Source: Pontibacter litorisediminis (lineage in GTDB: Bacteria > Bacteroidota > Bacteroidia > Cytophagales > Hymenobacteraceae). Taken from it: a DNA stretch of 64,000 bases. Below, piece after piece: positions 23,936 to 32,479 of the stretch. The first letter of the stretch is position 1, and every line of letters begins with the position of its first letter. A program made the position numbers and the translations under genes. The stretch lies in NCBI RefSeq assembly GCF_029360645.1, contig NZ_JARDUA010000007.1, positions 186,001-250,000 of the forward strand, written 5' to 3'. The notes under the pieces were generated by a model. That model made no database searches and was not told the DNA's origin. It was given only the letters and a program-made list of their open reading frames with translations.

Positions 23936-26812
23936 ATGCTGTCTCTCACAAAAAAGCTACTGATCTTTTCCCTCGGATTTCTGGTAACACTGCCTGCCCT
24001 TGCCCAGCACCCTGATGAAGTGGCGGCTGTGCGGCAAAAACTGGAGCAAGAGCGGCGGCAGGCAATGCAGGCAAGAATAGACCCGGCCCCAAAAGCCTTG
24101 CGCCTACTGGAGCTGGGCGCCTGGCAGGAGGCCAAGCAGGTGCTGCAGCAGGCGCCTGCCACCACTGGCGTAAGGTTGGCGAAGGCGGAGCTGGCCATGC
24201 TGGAGAACAGGTTCACAGCTGCCGAAGAGCTGGTAAGGCAGGTGCTGCAGGAAAACCCGCAGCACCGGGAGGCACTGCTGTTGCAGGGCAGGTTGCAGGT
24301 ACAGGCATGGGAGCTGGAGAAAGCCAAGGCCACAGCCAACACCTTGCTGGCAAAAAATCAGAAGGACGAGGCTGCCGCTTTGATGCTGGGCCGGGTGCTG
24401 ATGCTGCAGAAGAAGTATGGCGAGGCGCTAGAGTGGGCAAAGAGGGTACAGAGCTGGAACCGCGAGAATGCTGAAGCCTGGCTGCTGGAGTCGGATGTGC
24501 ATTTCTGGAACCAGAAGCCGGAGCTGGCCGAGCAGCCGCTCATCTACAGCCTTAGCCTGAACCCTTTTGATGCCGATGCCCGCTTTAACTACGGCTACGC
24601 CATCTGGCGCCGCGTGGATGCCACGCAGCTGAACGACATGGCGGCGCAGTGGGAGCTGGCGCTGGCGCTGAACCCACTGCACTACGTGACGCATTGGCAC
24701 TGGGGCAACGGCCACACCAATCTTACTTATGCCGATTATGCCCAACCTGAGGATGAGCAGGTGCGGGAGGAGCTGAAGCAGGCTGACAAGCTGCTCTCCG
24801 AGAATAAGATAGAGGAAGCACTGGCTGCCGCGCAGCAGGTGCAGCAAAAGTATAAAGCCTCGGTGCTGCCGGCCATGCTGCGCGGCTCTGCCTATTATAT
24901 GGCCTTCGACATGGAACGCCAGGCACGGCTCGATTCGGCGCAGGCCGTTTTCCAGCGCATCCTGCAGCAAAAGAAGCACTACGGGCCGGCGCATAACGCT
25001 ATGGCGGCCGTAATCAAGCAAAAGCAGCTCACGTACCTGCACAACTACAACTCACTGCAGCAGGTGGTACAGCAAACGCAGATCAAAGACCCGGTGAATT
25101 TTGCGCGGGTGTTTCCGGATGTGGCCTACTATCCTGGCGATGAGGTACAGAAGATGGTGTGGTCGCAGCTGTACGAGAGCATCGTATACTTTCCGTTCCT
25201 GAGCAAGCAAGCCGAAACCTTCGTTGTTCCGCCGCTGCACGTGGACCTGGCCATTGCGATGAAGTCGCCATACTTTAGGCAGGCCACCACCTTCGATAAC
25301 CGCCAGTGGATGGACATCCGCGGCGTGGGCAGCGGGGCGGCAGCGATAGAGTACGTGGTGCGCGGCTCGTACCTGGAGCGGAATGTGGTGCTGCACGAGT
25401 ATGTGCACCTGTTTCATGGGCGCGTGTTTACCGATGCCGAGAACCGCGCGGTGCGCCGCCTCTACTACAATGCCATGGAGCAGGGGCGCACCCTGGACTA
25501 TTATTCGGCCAACAACGAGCACGAATACCTGGCCCAGACCTACCCGGCCTACTTTGAGCCCGTAAAGGTGCACCCACTCAACCACAAGTCTATCAACACC
25601 ACCGCCGACCTGAAGGCCAAAGACCCGGAGCTGTATACTTTCCTGGATGGGCTGGTGCAGCGGCAGCGGGCCTACCTCGCCGGCGACAAGCAGGCGATGG
25701 CCAGCAATTGGGCGCAAGTGTACCTGAACCTAGCCAATAAGGCGCAGCGGCAGAACGAGCTGCAGAAGGCTGCTTTATACTTAGACAGCGCTTTGGTGTG
25801 GGACAAGAACTACCAACCGGCCCTGCTGGCCTATGCCGGCGTGGAGCAGCAGCAAAAGAAGTATAAAGAAGCACAGGCATGGCTGGGGCGGGCCAAAAGC
25901 ATTAACCCAAGCTATGCACCCATATACCTGGCAGAGGCGGAGCTGCAGGAAACCATGAAACGCCATGGCAAGCTGAATGCCCATGACGCGCTGATGAGCC
26001 AAATGGCCCTCTACAAGAAAGCCGCGGAGCTGGAGGATGACCTGCTGATGCAGGCGCAGGTGAACGAGCGCTTCCGGGAGTTTTTTGTGGACTATGGAAT
26101 GGTGCCCGAGGCCATAGCGGTGGCGGAGGCGTATGTGGAAAAAGCACCTACGGTCTCTACATACCTTCGCGACCGGCGCGATGAGGCACTGGCATATGCC
26201 AGTTGGCTGAAAGGCACGACAAGTATAAACCCGGAGGCGGAGCAGGCACTGCAAAGGCTGGTGTCGCTGAAGCCACAGAACTACGGGCTGCGCAGGCAAT
26301 ACGCCGAGGTGCTGGCCACCCAGGGCAAGTACGGAGAAGCTTACGAAACCTTAGCGGAGGCACAACGCATCTTGTCTGCCGCCGGCACGCCACGGCCCGA
26401 CTTCATGACGCTGATGGCCGCTTATCAGCTGCAGCTGCAGAACAAGGACGCTGCCCGCACCGCTGCCCAACCGCTGTTGGATGGCAGTAAAACCCTGCAC
26501 CAGCAGGAGCGCCACCTCCTGGTGCCGGTGCTGGCGGCGCTGGGGCAGGAGGAGCAGGCTAAAAAGGTGCTGAAAGAGTTGCCAAGCCCAGAAACGGTGG
26601 TGGAGCGCGCGCGGGTGCAGGCGGCAAAGGGGCAAAAGTACGAGGCGGCCGGAAAGGTAAACAGGGCGATAGACACTTACGAGCGATCCCTGCTGCTCTA
26701 CCCGTACCAGCTGGAGGTGCGGCAGCGCCTGGTAAGGCTCCTGCAGCAAAAGGGGCGAACAAAGGAGGCCGACAGTGTCGCCCTGGCCGGCGAGCAGCTG
26801 GCACATTCCTAA
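23936..26812 (+). CDS. Large TPR protein with embedded HExxH zinc-peptidase motif
   Basis: The ATG at 23936 gives 959 residues with a signal peptide (MLSLTKKLLIFSLGFLVTLPALAQ). An upstream in-frame ATG at 23849 would bury the signal. Residues about 60-330 and 600-950 are tandem TPR-like helical pairs (for example EEALAAAQQVQQKYKASVLPAML and ALLAYAGVEQQQKKYKEAQAWLG). Between them, at about 440-570, is a domain with H487-E-Y-V-H491 (VVLHEYVHLFHGR). About 37 residues later comes NNEHEYLAQTYPAYF, whose E528 or E530 could be the third zinc ligand. This is the layout of a gluzincin-type metallopeptidase. Exported, function unknown. A lipoprotein phosphatase gene follows after 47 bp. Confidence 0.8.
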   Translation: MLSLTKKLLIFSLGFLVTLPALAQHPDEVAAVRQKLEQERRQAMQARIDPAPKALRLLELGAWQEAKQVLQQAPATTGVRLAKAELAMLENRFTAAEELVRQVLQENPQHREALLLQGRLQVQAWELEKAKATANTLLAKNQKDEAAALMLGRVLMLQKKYGEALEWAKRVQSWNRENAEAWLLESDVHFWNQKPELAEQPLIYSLSLNPFDADARFNYGYAIWRRVDATQLNDMAAQWELALALNPLHYVTHWHWGNGHTNLTYADYAQPEDEQVREELKQADKLLSENKIEEALAAAQQVQQKYKASVLPAMLRGSAYYMAFDMERQARLDSAQAVFQRILQQKKHYGPAHNAMAAVIKQKQLTYLHNYNSLQQVVQQTQIKDPVNFARVFPDVAYYPGDEVQKMVWSQLYESIVYFPFLSKQAETFVVPPLHVDLAIAMKSPYFRQATTFDNRQWMDIRGVGSGAAAIEYVVRGSYLERNVVLHEYVHLFHGRVFTDAENRAVRRLYYNAMEQGRTLDYYSANNEHEYLAQTYPAYFEPVKVHPLNHKSINTTADLKAKDPELYTFLDGLVQRQRAYLAGDKQAMASNWAQVYLNLANKAQRQNELQKAALYLDSALVWDKNYQPALLAYAGVEQQQKKYKEAQAWLGRAKSINPSYAPIYLAEAELQETMKRHGKLNAHDALMSQMALYKKAAELEDDLLMQAQVNERFREFFVDYGMVPEAIAVAEAYVEKAPTVSTYLRDRRDEALAYASWLKGTTSINPEAEQALQRLVSLKPQNYGLRRQYAEVLATQGKYGEAYETLAEAQRILSAAGTPRPDFMTLMAAYQLQLQNKDAARTAAQPLLDGSKTLHQQERHLLVPVLAALGQEEQAKKVLKELPSPETVVERARVQAAKGQKYEAAGKVNRAIDTYERSLLLYPYQLEVRQRLVRLLQQKGRTKEADSVALAGEQLAHS

Positions 26813-26859
26813 GTATAAGCACAACCAATTTTTTATACATCTAACCAACAATCGTTCAC

Positions 26860-27435
26860 ATGACCAAACTTTTACTGAAACAACTCAGCCTTTGTGTGTT
26901 GATGCTGCTGGCCCTGGCTTGCCGGCAGTCGCCTGCAGGGCAGGAAGGCGCCATGCAGGTGGTAGACCCCGTGGATAACCAAGCGCAGCCGACAGTAGTG
27001 TATGTGGTGCGCCATGCTGAGAAAGACATCTCGGACCCCGGCAACCAGGACCCCGGCCTGACACCAGAAGGCCAAACCCGTGCCGAGGCATTGCGCGAGC
27101 TACTGCAGCCACAGCAGGTGGATGCTCTTTACGCTACGAAGTACACGCGCACCAGAAGCACACTGAAGCCATTGGCGGAAGAGCGCAAGCTGGAGGTGCT
27201 GCAGTACGAGGCAAACGACTTTAACGGGCTGAAGCAGCGGATACTGAGCAACAACCAGGGGCAGACGGTGGTGGTAGCGGGGCACTCTAACACGCTGCTG
27301 CCTATGCTGGAGGCCTTCGGTGCCAAACGCCCTGTACCGGATATCTCAGAGCTGGAGTACAGTTACCTGTTTAAGGTAACGCTGGCCGCAGACGGCACAG
27401 CCACAGTGGAAACCAACCGCTACGGATCCCAATAA
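26860..27435 (+). CDS. Histidine phosphatase superfamily lipoprotein (SixA/PGAM-like)
   Basis: 191 residues. The N-terminus is a lipoprotein signal, with the lipobox LALAC at residues 17-21 or so. The phosphatase core has the catalytic VRHAEK (about 49-54) and the second histidine in VVVAGHSNTLLPML (about 140). LTPEGQTRAEALRELL and YATKYTRTRSTLKPLAE are standard for this superfamily. It is short and SixA-sized. Expected to be membrane anchored, facing the periplasm or surface. Probably in an operon with the TPR protein upstream, and it ends in a clear terminator. Confidence 0.88.
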   Translation: MTKLLLKQLSLCVLMLLALACRQSPAGQEGAMQVVDPVDNQAQPTVVYVVRHAEKDISDPGNQDPGLTPEGQTRAEALRELLQPQQVDALYATKYTRTRSTLKPLAEERKLEVLQYEANDFNGLKQRILSNNQGQTVVVAGHSNTLLPMLEAFGAKRPVPDISELEYSYLFKVTLAADGTATVETNRYGSQ

Positions 27436-27455
27436 GCGTTTTTATTCGTTATAGG

Positions 27456-27490
27456 AAAGCCCTTGCTGCAGCATGTAGCAGGGCTTTTTT
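27456..27490 (+). terminator. Terminator after the lipoprotein phosphatase gene
   Basis: AAAGCCCTTGCT (27456-27467) pairs with AGCAGGGCTTT (27477-27487) with one bulge, and is followed by T residues on the plus strand. It starts 21 bp past the stop. Confidence 0.85.
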
Positions 27491-27535
27491 ATTGGGGCCT
27501 GAACACCTGTGCCCACTGCCGCCGTAGTATGGAAC

Positions 27536-28816
27536 ATGCGAAAACTAAGTATAAAAGTAAAGGAGGGGCAAGGCGAGGAAGTAAGAGGTATAGCTGAAGA
27601 GCATGAGGGTAAAATCCTGATGGTGCAGTCCGTGCATAAAGGCGAGGTCGTGACCGTGCACCTGAGCAACGAGCGGGTGAGTTCCTTTATCGCAGACCTG
27701 AGCAAGTATGAGGAGGCCGAGATCACGCTTATTCCGCGTGGCGTTATAACCATGTACCCACCCCAAAGCGATGCCCCCGACCAAGTAGCCGATGTAACCT
27801 ACCGTAGCCCAATTGAGATTTTTCTGGGTGGGTTGCAGAGCGTAGGGTCTAAGGTAGGGCTGCTGGCCTATTCGGTGGTAGGCGGAATGCTGGTATGGGT
27901 AGGATTTTACACCAACACCAGCTATCTGTTGGTGGCGGCCATGCTGGTGGCGCCGTTTGCCGGACCAGCCATGAACGCCGCCATTGGTGCCGCGGCTGGT
28001 AAAGCTGGCCTGCTCAAGCAGAGTTTGCTACGCTATTTCATGGCTATTGGGGCATCCATCCTTATCACGTATTTACTTTCTTTGTTAATTGGGCAGGAGC
28101 ACGCCACACCCATGATGGTGGAGGTGAGCCACATCTCGCAGGTAACCATACTGTTGCCTATTGCAGCCGGTATAGCGGGCGGCGTTAACCTGGTGCAGTC
28201 TGAGAGGGATAGTTTAGTGGCGGGCGCTGCTGTCGGGATGCTGGTGGCCGCCTCGCTGGCACCGCCCACAGGGCTGATCGGCATGGCGCTTAACTTCGGT
28301 AACTGGCAACTCATCCGCAGCGGTGTTTTTCTGCTTCTCTTTCAGTTAGTGGTGATACAGTTCACGGCGGCACTGGTGTTCCGCTACCTGGGTAAGGTTT
28401 CGGTGAAGGGCGTACGCTTCGCAGACGGAAAGGAGTCGGTGTTTTGGGGATCGCTACTGGTGTCGGGGCTGGTTATAGCCGGTATGCTGTACTGGCAGTT
28501 TAACCAGCAGCCTTCGCTGCAGAAGGCTAGCCTGAGCACGCAGATTACCGAGGTGATGCGTGCAGAGCTGAAGAAAATGAAGGAAATAGAGACAATAGAG
28601 GTGAGCGCCCGCTTTACCCGCGGTACTTTGCCCAACCTAAACCCTGTAATCTGTGACCTTTACTTATACAACCGTAACGACTCCCTGACGGATGAACAGG
28701 TGAAGCAGGTGGTGCGTGACGTGCTTTACGAGCGAATCAAAGCCAAAGGATGGAACGCAGACCCAATGTTCAACATCACGATGCTGGCCTATCCTGGCAA
28801 GGAAAAGAAGGAGTGA
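27536..28816 (+). CDS. DUF389 (TIGR00341-like) membrane protein
   Basis: The ATG at 27536 (MRKLSIKVKEGQGEEV) gives 426 residues; an in-frame ATG at 27509 adds nine unlikely residues. A cytoplasmic N-terminal domain (1-95) is followed by about six membrane segments with the DUF389 core: VAAMLVAPFAGPAMNAAIG, LLPIAAGIAGGVNLVQSERDSLVAGAAVGMLVAASLAPP and NFGNWQLIRSGVFLLLFQL. A final helix and a soluble C-terminal domain follow. The family is widespread and has no settled function. The gene is convergent with the first RDD gene with one base between the stop codons and no terminator between them. Confidence 0.85.
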   Translation: MRKLSIKVKEGQGEEVRGIAEEHEGKILMVQSVHKGEVVTVHLSNERVSSFIADLSKYEEAEITLIPRGVITMYPPQSDAPDQVADVTYRSPIEIFLGGLQSVGSKVGLLAYSVVGGMLVWVGFYTNTSYLLVAAMLVAPFAGPAMNAAIGAAAGKAGLLKQSLLRYFMAIGASILITYLLSLLIGQEHATPMMVEVSHISQVTILLPIAAGIAGGVNLVQSERDSLVAGAAVGMLVAASLAPPTGLIGMALNFGNWQLIRSGVFLLLFQLVVIQFTAALVFRYLGKVSVKGVRFADGKESVFWGSLLVSGLVIAGMLYWQFNQQPSLQKASLSTQITEVMRAELKKMKEIETIEVSARFTRGTLPNLNPVICDLYLYNRNDSLTDEQVKQVVRDVLYERIKAKGWNADPMFNITMLAYPGKEKKE

Positions 28817-28817
28817 G

Positions 28818-29255
28818 CTAGTCTGGCTGGGTGATCACCTGTGTGCCGGCCAGCTTATCGTGGAAGGTAAGGCGGCTGCTGAAATTAGTGCCTACCAGGA
28901 AGCGGAAAAAGATGAGCGCAACGGAAACGGGCCGTAGCATAAAGCGCAGTGTGGCCGCCCTGAAGCTGATGCGCTCGCCTTTAGGTCCTGTTACGCGCAG
29001 GTTCATGAGGTACTTGCCCAGGGTGCCCTGGCAGGGGCAGGTTTCGGTACCGGCAAAGTACAGCCATCCCAACAACAGGTGCAGCAACCGTTCGGGCTTC
29101 AGGAAGAAGGCTGCCTCATTACTGCTAAAAGTAAAATAATCGGCAATGCTTATTAAGGTAAGCAGCAACAGCACATCCAGCGAGAAGGCCAGCACACGGG
29201 TACTGAGGTCTGCCAGCTCGGCTTTGTCTTTACTTTGGGTATAGGTAGTCTGCAT
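28818..29255 (-). CDS. RDD family membrane protein (first of two)
   Basis: 145 residues. The RDD signature is in LSTRVLAFSLDVLLLLTLI (about 16-34), with Arg and Asp at the usual positions. GWLYFAGTE...QGTLGKYLMNLRVTGPKGERIS is the second conserved block, and TFHDKLAGTQV the third. Three or four membrane segments. RDD proteins are small membrane proteins, some linked to ion transport; the role here is unknown. A CPCQG sequence in the middle is unusual. A second RDD gene lies 382 bp upstream on the same strand. Confidence 0.85.
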   Translation of the reverse strand: MQTTYTQSKDKAELADLSTRVLAFSLDVLLLLTLISIADYFTFSSNEAAFFLKPERLLHLLLGWLYFAGTETCPCQGTLGKYLMNLRVTGPKGERISFRAATLRFMLRPVSVALIFFRFLVGTNFSSRLTFHDKLAGTQVITQPD

Positions 29256-29637
29256 CAGGTAAATTAAACTAGGGTGCTTCTTTTTTATACTTACTGAGGC
29301 GCCCTTGGTTACGGGTGAAGGGTAAGAAAACGTATTTTAACCTGACAATTTTCATAGCGAGTGTTGTAAAACCGATGCTTGGATGAGCCGGAGGTAAACC
29401 ACGTTTGCTTAGGGCTTGGGGCAACGCCAACATAAAACGGAGATGCCTTGCATGCGGACCAGACGCACTGCATCGGGGTACAGAAATTATGAGTGCCTCC
29501 TGTGTTAGGAATATGCTCCTTTGCTACAGCTGCACTGCCTGCTTTAAGCGCAAGATTCTTGAAAGCCGTAAAGGTCTCGTCCGGGCGAGAAAAGCCGACT
29601 GCGGTGCAGAAGGAGGAGACGGCTTGCTATAGCCAGC
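29256..29637. other. 382-bp intergenic region between the two RDD genes
   Basis: No coding sequence that I can support; open frames here are short and unlike proteins. No RNA family recognised. It should contain the promoter of the downstream RDD gene. Confidence 0.5.
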
Positions 29638-30111
29638 CTACACTGGTTTATTCCCTGGGTGCTGCAGCACCAAGGTGTCCGCTATCTTATCGTGCAAGGC
29701 CTGGCGGCGCTCAGTGAAGGCGGCCATCAAATAACCGATCAGGAGAATGAGCCCGGACAGCATTTTGCCAAAGTAGCGGCCGGTGGCACGGGCAAAGGTT
29801 ATGCGGTAACCCTCCGTGTCCGTCACAAAGATGCCGAAGAGCTGCTTGCCCAGTGTGGCCTGTCGGGCAGAGCTCTCGAAGCCGGCATAGTAAAGCCAGC
29901 CCACAAAAGCAGCAATCCCCTGTATTTTCAGGCGGCCCTCCATATCGGTTAACTCCGGCACCGTGTCTATGCCGACAACTGGGAGTATGAACAGGTTTAT
30001 AAAGAAGGAGATGATCATGGCATCAACAAAAATAGCGGCCATGCGCTTCCAAAAACTGGCATATGCCAGGGTGATTGGCTTATTTTCTTCCTCGTCGTGG
30101 TAAAGTTGCAT
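29638..30111 (-). CDS. RDD family membrane protein (second of two)
   Basis: 157 residues. It shows YASFWKRMAAIFVDAMIISFF (RDD Arg and Asp), GWLYYAGFESSARQATLGKQLFGIFVTDTEGYRI and ERRQALHDKIADTLVL, matching the three RDD blocks. It is a paralogue of the neighbour at 28818-29255 with the same order of blocks but only moderate similarity. Inner membrane. Function unknown. Confidence 0.87.
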   Translation of the reverse strand: MQLYHDEEENKPITLAYASFWKRMAAIFVDAMIISFFINLFILPVVGIDTVPELTDMEGRLKIQGIAAFVGWLYYAGFESSARQATLGKQLFGIFVTDTEGYRITFARATGRYFGKMLSGLILLIGYLMAAFTERRQALHDKIADTLVLQHPGNKPV

Positions 30112-30164
30112 GTGTAAAAGTGGTCCTGGCAGCGATGATACAACAAACAGGGCACACCTGCAAC

Positions 30165-30196
30165 AAAAAAAGCTGCCTGCGGTAGGCAGGCAGCTT
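30165..30196 (-). terminator. Terminator of the cytochrome c gene
   Basis: AAGCTGCCTG (30170-30179) pairs with CAGGCAGCTT (30187-30196). On the minus strand a run of six to seven T follows. Strong intrinsic terminator 29 bp past the stop. Confidence 0.9.
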
Positions 30197-30224
30197 CCGG
30201 AGTATAGGTTACAACTATGGGCCG

Positions 30225-31214
30225 CTAGGATTTGGCGGCCGGCGTAAAGCGCTCCACCTTGTTTTTGACAGGAAGCTGGGTTCGGAGGTACTTGTAGATC
30301 GCCCGCAGGTCTTCATCCTTCATACCGGAGTACATCTTCCACGGCATCAGCGTCTGCATCTGGCCGGGAGCTAGCTGCCTGGCGGCGTAGTCTTCATCGC
30401 GGTACATCTTAAAGCGCAGCAAGAATGCCTCTTCCGTCCAGCTGCCGATCCCGGTTTCTTTATCCGGGGTGATGTTGGCAGCGCGCAGCACAGCACCGTC
30501 CGGAAACTTGAAGTCCATGCCCCCGGCGAATGCTCCCAAGTCCGCGTCTTTGGGTGAGTGGCAGTCGCCGCAGCCAGCCACGGTTACCAGGTACTTGCCG
30601 CGCGAAAGCGGGTTGTCTAGCATGGCCTTGTCAGTGGCCGGAGGAAGCTGATTGGAAGGCATGGTGCGCAGAATCAGGTTGAAGGGGAAGTCTGGCATAG
30701 ACTTAGGCACCGCGTTTCGGATCGGCGCCAGGGTGCGAATGTAGGCAATAATGGCGTGCGCATCCTCTGTCGTGAGTTGGCGGTAGGCGTTGTACGGCAT
30801 CATGGGGAAGAGCGGCTCCCCATCCTTGCTAACGCCGTTTGTCATGGCCCGGTACAGCTCCCCGTCGGTCCAGGTGCCGATGCCCGTTTCCTTGTCTGAG
30901 GTGATGTTTTTGGCATAAAAGGTGCCCGGGAAGCCCATGTTATGATCAAATTTATCGCCGCCCTTGCCAAAGGTGCCGGGCACAGGAGGGGCGGAAAGCC
31001 GGGAGAAGTCGCGGGTGGAGTGGCAGTCGATGCAGACAGTGACGTGGTTGGCCAGGTAACGGCCGCGCTCAATCTGCTCAGATGATTTGCTCACCACAAT
31101 GTTAGGGGCTGCATCCACGTTCGGGAAAGCGTACTGCAGGTAAATAATACCTGCTGCCACGGCTGCCACGGCCACAACTAGTATGTAGCCGATAACTTTT
31201 AAGGCTTTTTTCAT
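30225..31214 (-). CDS. Diheme cytochrome c
   Basis: 329 residues. An N-terminal membrane anchor (LKVIGYILVVAVAAVAAGIIYL) is followed by two cytochrome c domains. Each has one heme-binding CxxCH: CIDCH at about 61-65 and CGDCH at about 214-218. Candidate axial methionines are in LFPMMPYNAY and TLMPWKMYSG. Both domains repeat the pattern NIT(S/P)DKETGIG(T/S)WT(D/E), showing internal duplication. It resembles the membrane-bound cytochromes that serve periplasmic dehydrogenases. Single gene, with a terminator after it. Electron partner unknown. Confidence 0.9.
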   Translation of the reverse strand: MKKALKVIGYILVVAVAAVAAGIIYLQYAFPNVDAAPNIVVSKSSEQIERGRYLANHVTVCIDCHSTRDFSRLSAPPVPGTFGKGGDKFDHNMGFPGTFYAKNITSDKETGIGTWTDGELYRAMTNGVSKDGEPLFPMMPYNAYRQLTTEDAHAIIAYIRTLAPIRNAVPKSMPDFPFNLILRTMPSNQLPPATDKAMLDNPLSRGKYLVTVAGCGDCHSPKDADLGAFAGGMDFKFPDGAVLRAANITPDKETGIGSWTEEAFLLRFKMYRDEDYAARQLAPGQMQTLMPWKMYSGMKDEDLRAIYKYLRTQLPVKNKVERFTPAAKS

Positions 31215-31619
31215 GAGTTAGCTATCGTGTTTAAGGTGAAGTGGCTTAGAATAATTTATTTATAAAGTGTAATATTTATAAATAATATACGCATTAGCAA
31301 ACTTTACCTCCCGCTACAGGATGATATTTTGTCTGGGTATGAAAAAGGCAGGCAAAAGGATATGAAATAGCCGCAGAAGTTACCTGCGGCTATTTTAATA
31401 TTTGCGCAGAGGCTGCGAATGCCTGGCACAGGAAGCGACCAATAAGGCAACAGCCGCATCTTTCCATAAAAATTATACTTTAGCCTTGGCCATAACAGGC
31501 CCCTTAGTCAAGGAAGGGCAGAAGGGACTGGCAGGACAGAATGCGGCCTTTAAATCTACAGTGGAGAGTGTCAGGATTCTGGCCCACCAGTTGGCGTCGG
31601 TTACCTTACAAAAAAAGCT
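31215..31619. other. 405-bp intergenic region
   Basis: Upstream of the cytochrome gene and downstream of marC on the same strand. It contains an AT-rich stretch at 31250-31300 suited to the cytochrome promoter and a terminator hairpin at 31365-31395. A plus-strand frame across 31402-31737 looks weakly protein-like but runs 118 bp antisense into marC and is not accepted. Confidence 0.5.
31365..31395. terminator. Terminator hairpin downstream of marC
   Basis: AAATAGCCGCAG (31365-31376) pairs with CTGCGGCTATTT (31384-31395) around AAGTTAC. It could act on the marC transcript (minus), though it is about 225 bp past the marC stop. Confidence 0.65.
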
Positions 31620-32243
31620 TTATCTCTCTGTAAAGAAAAGCGCTATAAGCGCCGACACGATAAAGTTTACCCCAATGGAGAGCACAATGAAGCCCATGAT
31701 GCGGGAGAGTGCTGCCAGGCCTGACTTGCCCATATAGCGCGTGAGCTGGTGTGAGAAGCGCAGGATGACGTAAGAAACCGCTGCCAGCAGGATAATGCCG
31801 ATCAGAATCATCATCATGTCCAGGTAGGAGAGCGAGGTAGTGAACAGGCCTATACTTACCGCAATGGCCCCAGGGCCGGAAAGCATGGGCATAGCCAGTG
31901 GCGTGAACGAGATATCCTCCTTCAGCTGCCCTTCCTCCACCACATCCGGGGAGATTTTCTTTTTGCTGCCGCCCGGGGTGAGCAGCTCGAAGCCGGCGCG
32001 CATGATCATCAGGCCGCCGGCAATGCGCAGATCGTGGATGCGGATGCCGAAGAAGTTAAGCACATACTGCCCCGCTAGGAAAAAAACGGCCAAGATGCCC
32101 ACCATGTACAGGCAAGCTTTTAGCGCCTGCTGGTTGCGGTAGGCGGGGGTGTCGTCCTGCGTCAGGGTTAGGAACACGGGCATGGCGCCAAAAGGGTTTA
32201 CGACGGAGAACAGGGCAGAGAAAGTGGCAAGTATGATTTCCAT
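31620..32243 (-). CDS. MarC family integral membrane protein
   Basis: 207 residues with six predicted helices. LFSVVNPFGAMPVFLTLT (about 10-27), FFGIRIHDLRIAGGLMIMRAGFELL and FTPLAMPMLSGPGAIAVSIGL are the conserved blocks of the MarC family, in which two repeats each carry a Pro-Gly core (NPFG, GPGA). MarC proteins are predicted transporters. An older link to multiple antibiotic resistance has not held up. Probably monocistronic. Confidence 0.9.
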   Translation of the reverse strand: MEIILATFSALFSVVNPFGAMPVFLTLTQDDTPAYRNQQALKACLYMVGILAVFFLAGQYVLNFFGIRIHDLRIAGGLMIMRAGFELLTPGGSKKKISPDVVEEGQLKEDISFTPLAMPMLSGPGAIAVSIGLFTTSLSYLDMMMILIGIILLAAVSYVILRFSHQLTRYMGKSGLAALSRIMGFIVLSIGVNFIVSALIALFFTER

Positions 32244-32413
32244 GAATAAGGTATGGCCTCGGGTGTGGTGCAGCTTTAAATATAGAAGTTTAATGATGCA
32301 TCTGCAATGAAGCTGCAGCAGCAGGGGGTAATTTCGGTAGATAATTCGGAAAATGCCCTAAGGTTATGGCCTTCCGTCGGCATATTGCAGAAGAAAAGGG
32401 CAGAACTTACCCC

Positions 32414-32450
32414 TTTTGTCTTTCCGGTCCGGGCATATTCCTTATTTTTG
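32414..32450 (+). promoter_or_regulatory. Probable Bacteroidota promoter of purK-purE
   Basis: TATTTTTG (32443-32450) matches TAnnTTTG. A TTTTG at 32414-32418 could be the -33 element, though the 24-bp gap is a little long. The purK start codon follows 29 bp downstream. Confidence 0.5.
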
Positions 32451-32479
32451 AGGATAGATCAACCTAACCGTTACAATAC

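Noticed and set aside
29256..29637. Structured ncRNA or riboswitch between the two RDD genes
   Set aside because: Some short pairings exist, but no known riboswitch core or terminator-linked fold could be drawn.
31402..31737. 111-codon plus-strand frame between the cytochrome and marC genes
   Set aside because: Its first part looks faintly protein-like, but it overlaps marC antisense by 118 bp and has no promoter, start context or family match.
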